Assembly: GCA_023439185.1 (NCBI GenBank)
Contig: JAEXOR010000029.1
Coordinates: 25,258 to 89,257 of the forward strand
DNA from: Bacillota bacterium
GTDB taxonomy: Bacteria; Bacillota; Desulfotomaculia; Desulfotomaculales; Desulfallaceae
Length of the DNA: 64,000 nucleotides
Reading direction: 5' to 3'
Part shown: positions 59,423 to 64,000 of the stretch, in pieces
Position numbering within the stretch: position 1 is the stretch's first letter
Layout of the letters: every line of letters begins with the position of its first letter
The notes under the pieces: generated by a model
Database searches by the model: none
What the model was told of the DNA's origin: nothing
The model's input: only the letters and a program-made list of their open reading frames with translations
Translations under genes and position numbers: made by a program

Positions 59423-60568
59423 TTAAAAGGAGATCAACTGCCGCTGCCTGAGCACGGAACCCCGGATAATCAAGCGGTAGATTTGCTCTGTAATCACCGG
59501 ATCAAGGTTGTTTTCCGCAGCCAGTTCTCTAACCCGGTTTACAACTTCTTCCTCTCTCTGACGGTCCACTATTTGATTCTGGCCGGCTTTGAAACGGGCT
59601 ACTTCGTCCACCAGGTGCTGCCGGATAGTTAACAGGCGCATAATTTCACTGTCTACCAGATCAATTTTTTCCCGGATGCCGGCCAGGTTAACCGTCCCGT
59701 CGGCAGGGGAAATTTCGTCCGTCTCAAGCCCATCAGCGCCCCGGTACACAGGATATGAACCCAGGAGCCTTTGCCACAAAACAAATTCACCGATATCGGC
59801 GATGGCCGTCCGTACCGCCGGTTCGTCCTCCCGGCCCAAAAAATCAATAAAGAAAATGTAGTCGCCCAGTTTATTTCCCGCCGGACGGGATTCAATACGG
59901 GTCAGATTAATCTTGCGCAGGGCGAACTCCCGCAGGATATGGTACAGGGCGCCGGGCCGGTCCTTAACGGCCAGCACCAGGGAAGTCCTGGCCGGGCCGG
60001 TTGGCGTCGCTTTCTCACGTCCCAATACCAGGAATCTGGTTACGTTACTATCCCCGTTGTCCTGAATATCGGAGCAGAGCATTTCCAACCCGTAGTTTTC
60101 GGCCGCGCTTATGGAGCCCACGGCGGCGGCGGGCGGCCGGTCGGACGCCGACACCATAAAAGCGGCAACGGCGGTGCTGGCTGTTTCGGTTACCGGCACG
60201 CCCGGCAGCTTATCCTGGAGCGTGTGCCGGCATTGGGACAACGCCTGGGGGTGTGAGTATACTTTCTTAATTTCCCGCAGTGTAACGCCCGGGCGTACCA
60301 GCAGGTGCTGGTGCACCGGCAGAAGGAGTTCCCCCGTAATATAAACGCCCTCCACCGCCGACAGCAGGTCCAGGGTTTCAGCCACCGTGCCGCCGGTGGA
60401 ATTCTCCGCGGGCACCATTCCGGCGTCCATCCGTCCGGTCTGGATCTGGCGAAAAACAATTTCCAGGCCGGAACAGCAGACCGGCAGGAAGTCTTTGCCG
60501 GCGGCGTATTGCATAGCCGCGGTGTGCGAAAAGGTGCCCGGAGGCCCCAGATAACCAAGTTTTTTCAT
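59423..60568 (-). CDS. pheA: Prephenate dehydratase with ACT domain and C-terminal chorismate mutase
   Basis: 381 residues. The prephenate dehydratase domain (about 1-185: KKLGYLGPPGTFSHTAAMQY; TRFLVLGRE) is followed by an ACT domain with ESRPAGNKLGDYIFFIDFLG for Phe feedback, and a chorismate mutase domain (about 292-381, IREKIDLVDSEIMRLLTIRQ). The mutase is at the C-terminus, the reverse of E. coli PheA. It makes phenylpyruvate from chorismate. Same strand as aroF and downstream of it, under the Phe T-box leader. Confidence 0.95.
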   Translation of the reverse strand: MKKLGYLGPPGTFSHTAAMQYAAGKDFLPVCCSGLEIVFRQIQTGRMDAGMVPAENSTGGTVAETLDLLSAVEGVYITGELLLPVHQHLLVRPGVTLREIKKVYSHPQALSQCRHTLQDKLPGVPVTETASTAVAAFMVSASDRPPAAAVGSISAAENYGLEMLCSDIQDNGDSNVTRFLVLGREKATPTGPARTSLVLAVKDRPGALYHILREFALRKINLTRIESRPAGNKLGDYIFFIDFLGREDEPAVRTAIADIGEFVLWQRLLGSYPVYRGADGLETDEISPADGTVNLAGIREKIDLVDSEIMRLLTIRQHLVDEVARFKAGQNQIVDRQREEEVVNRVRELAAENNLDPVITEQIYRLIIRGSVLRQRQLISF

Positions 60569-60662
60569 GCGGAACTCCCTCCGTCGTTATCTTCGCATAG
60601 CCGACCCCGACCCGCATAGGAAAGGGGACACACCTGCTGAAGCTTGGGTATTTCTCTCTTCT

Positions 60663-61676
60663 TTATATCTCCCGCTCCACGGCGGCAGCCAACGGGCGTA
60701 ACCTGCGCATCAAGTCGTCAAATTCTTCGGGATCCAGAGACTGGGGACCGTCACAAAGCGCCACCGCAGGGTTGGGGTGCACCTCGACGATCAAGCCGTC
60801 GGCCCCGGCCGCCACCGCCGCCTGGGACATGGAGCCCACCAGTTCACGTTTACCGGTGGCGTGACTGGGGTCCGCGATTACCGGCAGGTGGGTCAGGGTT
60901 TTAACCAGCGCCACGGCGCTGAGGTCCAGGGTATTCCTGGTGCTGGTCTCAAAGGTACGGATACCCCGCTCACACAAGATCACATTCTCGTTGCCCGAAG
61001 ACACGATGTATTCCGCAGCCATCAGCCATTCTTCAATGGTCGCCGATAAACCTCTTTTCAACAGGATGGGCTTTTTAACCTGCCCGGCCAGTTGCAGCAA
61101 CCGGAAATTTTGCATATTGCGGGCGCCGATTTGCAAAATGTCCACATATCGCGCGGCCGCCCGCATGCTTTCCTCGTCTATCACTTCGGTAACGGTGGCC
61201 AGCCCTGTTTCCGCCCCCGCTTCCGCCAGAAGATGCAGCCCTTCTTCCTCCAAGCCCTGGAAGCTGTACGGTGAAGTCCGGGGCTTATAGGCGCCGCCGC
61301 GCAGCACCGTGGCGCCGGCGCCTTTCACCGCCCGGGCGGCGGCGTACAGCTGTTCCTTCGTTTCCACGGCGCAGGGTCCGGCAATAACCGCCAGCCTGTT
61401 GCCGCCAATCCGGACACCGCCCGCCTGCACCACCGTATCCTCGCCGCGCACTTCCCGGCACACCATTTTATACGGTTTCATGATGCGCAGCACCTTTTCC
61501 ACGCCGGGCATGGTTTCCAGGGTGGAGGTGTTGATAGCCGCCCTGTCGCCCACCGCCCCAATGACGATCCGCTTCACACCGTGGATGGCTTGAATTTGGA
61601 ACCCGCTGTCCCGCAGCCGGTTATTCACATTTTCGATTTGCTCCGGGCTGGAATTCAGTTTCATGACTATGACCAT
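60663..61676 (-). CDS. aroF: 3-deoxy-7-phosphoheptulonate synthase (DAHP synthase)
   Basis: 337 residues, type I-beta: an N-terminal ferredoxin-like regulatory domain (about 1-70, MKLNSSPEQIENVNNRLRDS) and the barrel with GPCAVETKEQL, RGGAYKPRTSPYSFQG, GARNMQNFRLL and DPSHATGKRELV. It commits carbon to aromatic synthesis. GGAGGG lies 6 bases before the ATG. It is the first gene after the Phe T-box leader, with pheA about 95 bases downstream. Confidence 0.96.
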   Translation of the reverse strand: MVIVMKLNSSPEQIENVNNRLRDSGFQIQAIHGVKRIVIGAVGDRAAINTSTLETMPGVEKVLRIMKPYKMVCREVRGEDTVVQAGGVRIGGNRLAVIAGPCAVETKEQLYAAARAVKGAGATVLRGGAYKPRTSPYSFQGLEEEGLHLLAEAGAETGLATVTEVIDEESMRAAARYVDILQIGARNMQNFRLLQLAGQVKKPILLKRGLSATIEEWLMAAEYIVSSGNENVILCERGIRTFETSTRNTLDLSAVALVKTLTHLPVIADPSHATGKRELVGSMSQAAVAAGADGLIVEVHPNPAVALCDGPQSLDPEEFDDLMRRLRPLAAAVEREI

Positions 61677-61689
61677 GTAAATCCCTCCG

Positions 61690-62115
61690 TAAATATAATA
61701 AACCCGTCGCTAAATCCCCATACAGGGACGAAAGCGACGGGCTGCTTCCGCGGTACCACCCTGGTTGACCCGAGCATGCGGGTCCCCTCTGCAAAGGTAC
61801 GGGAAAATTCCTCCGCGCAAACAAAAAACCCCCTCGTCCAGGGACGAGAGGCGTTGCCACCGCGTTACCACCCCGGTTGATCCGCATCTTCGTCATACGG
61901 ACCCACTCGGCATAAGTACAGGAATAAATTCCGATACCCCCTTCCCTGTAACGTGGGAAGCATACGTCCAAGCCTACTCGATAAACAGATGTCAAGCGTT
62001 TATCATATTTCAGCCGGCTTCTCCGGGGAGAACTTCAGATGGTCATGGCCGGGAATGCTTCCAGTCGGTGACATTCCCTCCCTGTAGACCTGTTTCCAGC
62101 CTACTTTTCCCCTTC
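61690..62115 (-). promoter_or_regulatory. Phe T-box riboswitch with two antiterminator/terminator modules
   Basis: Minus-strand leader of aroF-pheA. Stem I begins near 62112 (AGTAGGCTGGAAAC) and carries GAAGTTCTCC, where TTC would be the Phe specifier codon. The first T-box sequence GGGGTGGTAACGCGG (61860-61874) precedes terminator 1 (CTCGTCC/GGACGAG then TTTTTT, 61823-61852). A second T-box AGGGTGGTACCGCGG (61748-61762) precedes terminator 2 (CCCGTCGC/GCGACGGG then TTTATT, 61698-61742). Only the distal part (GGAATTT..CC, GTAC.T, T-box) is duplicated, with one Stem I. Uncharged tRNA-Phe should permit read-through. Confidence 0.88.
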
Positions 62116-62144
62116 ACTGAATTTGGGTTTATTGATACTTAACA

Positions 62145-62173
62145 ATATAACACCCCGACAAGCCCCCTGGCAA
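62145..62173 (-). promoter_or_regulatory. Probable promoter of the aroF-pheA leader
   Basis: On the minus strand TTGCCA (62168-62173) and TTATAT (62145-62150) are separated by 17 bases, about 30 bases upstream of the T-box Stem I. It is back-to-back with the acyl-CoA synthetase gene. Confidence 0.5.
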
Positions 62174-62221
62174 GCTTTTTTTATGTTAAAATATACTATA
62201 ACACAAAACCGGAGGTAACCC

Positions 62222-64000
62222 ATGTCACAGCGGCAAAGCAATTTGGACCTGTTTCTGTATCCGTCGTCGGTAGCCCTGGTGGGGGCTTCCTCCCGCACCG
62301 GCCCGGGTTCGCTCAACGTACTGGAGCAAATGCTGAATAGTGGTTACAAAGGCAGAATATATCCAGTTAACCCCCGGGGCGGCTCCATACTGGATATACC
62401 GGTGTACCCTTCAGTGACGGACATAGCCGAACCGGTGGACCTGGCGGTGGTCGCCACACCTCGCACCGAGGTCCCCGCGGTGGTCAGACAGTGCGTCGCC
62501 AAAGGCATCAAAGCCGTGGTGATCATCACCCAGGGCTTCTCCGACGCCGACGACAATGAAGGGACGCGGCTGCACCAGGAAATCATGGCTGCCGTCGCCG
62601 GTACTCCCACCAGGATTGTGGGACCCAATACAATAGGCCTGGTAAACAGTTTTATCAATTTCCACACTTCATTTATCGAATTTGATTTCCAAACGGCTCC
62701 GGTGGGGTTAATCTGTCAGTCCGGCATTTTCATTAACGCGGCCGATGATTTCAGCGGCGGCGTGGGAATCGGCGTAGATATCGGCAACAGGTCGGACATC
62801 GGTTTTACGGAATGTCTCGAATATCTGGCCGGACGTCCGGAGATAAAAATCATCAACATTCATATGGAAGGACTGCGGGATGGGCGCAAATTTTTAGCGG
62901 CCGCCCGCCGGATCACGCCCCATAAACCCGTGCTGGTGCTGAAAACCGGCAGCACCGAGGAAGGAGCCCGGGCGGTCAGCTCGCACAGCGGCTCCATGGC
63001 CGGCGAGGACGACATTTTTTCCGCCGCCTTTGCCCAGAGCGGAATCATCCGGGTGGACAGTTCCGCCCGCGTGGCCGGCCTGAACCGCACGCTGACAACC
63101 TACCGGTCAATGCTAGGCAAGCGCGTCGGGATTATCACCGTCAGCGGCGGGGCGGGAATTATCGCTGCGGACGCCGCCGGCAAATACGGGCTGGAAATTG
63201 CCGGTTTTTCCCCGGATACCATGGCGGCGCTTAACGGCGTGTTTCCCGACTGGATGTCCCCCGGCAACCCGGTGGATATTTGGCCGGCCGGAATGGCCAG
63301 GGGATACCGGGGAGTAATTACCGGCGCCCTGGACAAGATCCTTTCCGACGACTCGGTGGACGCGGTGCTGTGCAATACCACCGCGTATCTGGACCCGGAC
63401 AGCGACCCGCATAATATGGTCGGCCTGCTCAACGAAGTGGCTGCCCGACACCCGCATAAGCCAACCGCCATCTGGACCATCGGACCGCATAAGATCAAAT
63501 ACGCGGAAAAATATGCCGAGGGCGGCGTAATGGTGGCTTACGGATCGCCGGACGAAGCCATGTACTGCCTGTCCAAGCTTTACCATTACCACAGTGCGGT
63601 TAAAGGCAACGTCTTAAATGAGTATCAACCTTCGGAAAGTAGCGGCTGCGGCGCGGTCCGCACCGCACTGGAAACCGCCTTGAGCACCGGGCTGCCCGCC
63701 CTGGATGAAAAAGCCCTGGACATCATTGAAGCTTATGGCATCCCCGTCGTGCGGCGGTTTCTGGTTAAAAGCCCGGAGGAAGCAGCCCGCCGGGCCGATA
63801 TGCTCGGTTACCCGGTAGTGATGAAAATTGCCTCCCCGGACGTACCCCACAAATCGGATCTGGGCGGGGTTATACTTAATATTGCCTCCCCTGAAGAAGC
63901 GGCCAAAGCCTATCAACAAATTCTGGACAATGTCAGATCCCGTCTGCCGGAGGCCCGGATTAGCGGGGTAATGCTGCAACGCCAGGCGGCCGGCGGCGGC
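62222..64000 (+). CDS. Acyl-CoA synthetase (NDP-forming), truncated at the window end
   Basis: The frame is open from ATG 62222 (GGAGGT upstream) to the last base: 593 codons without a stop. CoA-binding domain (PSSVALVGASSRTGPGSLNV; IVGPNTIGLVNS), succinyl-CoA-ligase-like domain with the phospho-His region (AVSSHSGSMAGEDD), and the start of an ATP-grasp domain (ALDIIEAYGIPVVRRFLVKS; GYPVVMKIASPDVPHKSDLG). This is the fused alpha-beta form of ADP-forming acetyl/acyl-CoA synthetase, which makes ATP from acyl-CoA in anaerobes, or a related acyltransferase. The C-terminal ~100 residues lie outside the window. Confidence 0.92.
   Translation, partial: MSQRQSNLDLFLYPSSVALVGASSRTGPGSLNVLEQMLNSGYKGRIYPVNPRGGSILDIPVYPSVTDIAEPVDLAVVATPRTEVPAVVRQCVAKGIKAVVIITQGFSDADDNEGTRLHQEIMAAVAGTPTRIVGPNTIGLVNSFINFHTSFIEFDFQTAPVGLICQSGIFINAADDFSGGVGIGVDIGNRSDIGFTECLEYLAGRPEIKIINIHMEGLRDGRKFLAAARRITPHKPVLVLKTGSTEEGARAVSSHSGSMAGEDDIFSAAFAQSGIIRVDSSARVAGLNRTLTTYRSMLGKRVGIITVSGGAGIIAADAAGKYGLEIAGFSPDTMAALNGVFPDWMSPGNPVDIWPAGMARGYRGVITGALDKILSDDSVDAVLCNTTAYLDPDSDPHNMVGLLNEVAARHPHKPTAIWTIGPHKIKYAEKYAEGGVMVAYGSPDEAMYCLSKLYHYHSAVKGNVLNEYQPSESSGCGAVRTALETALSTGLPALDEKALDIIEAYGIPVVRRFLVKSPEEAARRADMLGYPVVMKIASPDVPHKSDLGGVILNIASPEEAAKAYQQILDNVRSRLPEARISGVMLQRQAAGGG

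Noticed and set aside
61621..61995. 124-codon frame through the aroF leader
   Set aside because: It overlaps the T-box structure and the start of aroF; the region is explained by the riboswitch.
1..64000. CRISPR arrays, rRNA genes, classical IS elements
   Set aside because: No regularly spaced repeats, no rRNA-like sequence and no DDE transposase were seen on either strand.

Overview
The window looks like chromosome from a spore-forming anaerobic Firmicute of the Peptococcaceae type (Desulfotomaculum/Pelotomaculum-like); this is inference. It rests on spore-associated genes (a PdaB-type deacetylase, YtaF), a T-box riboswitch, MenG, a membrane HdrD-like iron-sulfur oxidoreductase, a stand-alone NuoE/F/G-like electron module and a probable selenoprotein. 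Core genes are GC-rich and the accessory genes are visibly AT-richer.

Layout. 1-1057: the truncated end of a membrane protein gene, a decayed copy of a coiled-coil gene and a terminator. 1058-12705: an 11.6-kb integrative element inserted into the 3' end of a tRNA-Val(GAC) gene and bounded by 31-bp direct repeats. It carries a tyrosine integrase and an excisionase-like protein, HicAB, an AT-rich HTH protein with its own operator-like sites, two secreted proteins, an ImmA-type protease, a divergent pair of XRE repressors around twin operators, a ribbon-helix-helix protein, and two replication-type HTH genes. Next to the latter lie iteron-like repeats, a parS-like palindrome and a long hairpin. 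No relaxase or conjugation genes are visible. 12829-24284: housekeeping genes (D,D-carboxypeptidase, PdaB, DedA, a regulator-like protein, S41 protease, polA-mutM-ytaF-coaE, lytic transglycosylase, tRNA-Leu).

24442-33150: the intact coiled-coil gene, a ferredoxin-like protein and a zinc-ribbon/LMW-phosphatase-like protein without its catalytic Cys, a PAS-GGDEF protein, two membrane proteins around a thioredoxin-like ORF with an in-frame UGA (likely selenocysteine), the HdrD-like oxidoreductase, an HD-GYP protein and a second DedA. 33300-38170: a CAP-domain secreted protein with an upstream overlapping ORF, then a passenger-free Tn554-type tnpA-tnpB-tnpC element. 38187-49375: a zinc-ribbon protein, M48 protease, GGDEF/HD-GYP fusion, RND efflux pair, WYL regulator, MFS and EamA transporters. 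49509-64000: menG, the NuoE/F/G-like trio, small hypotheticals, a TtcA-like protein, a histidine kinase lacking its phospho-acceptor His, and the aromatic pathway pair aroF-pheA. The pair sits behind a Phe T-box leader with two successive antiterminator/terminator modules. The window ends inside an acyl-CoA synthetase (ADP-forming).

The most notable findings are the UGA-containing thioredoxin-like gene (28272-28622), the replication-origin-like region of the tRNA-Val element, and the duplicated-module T-box.
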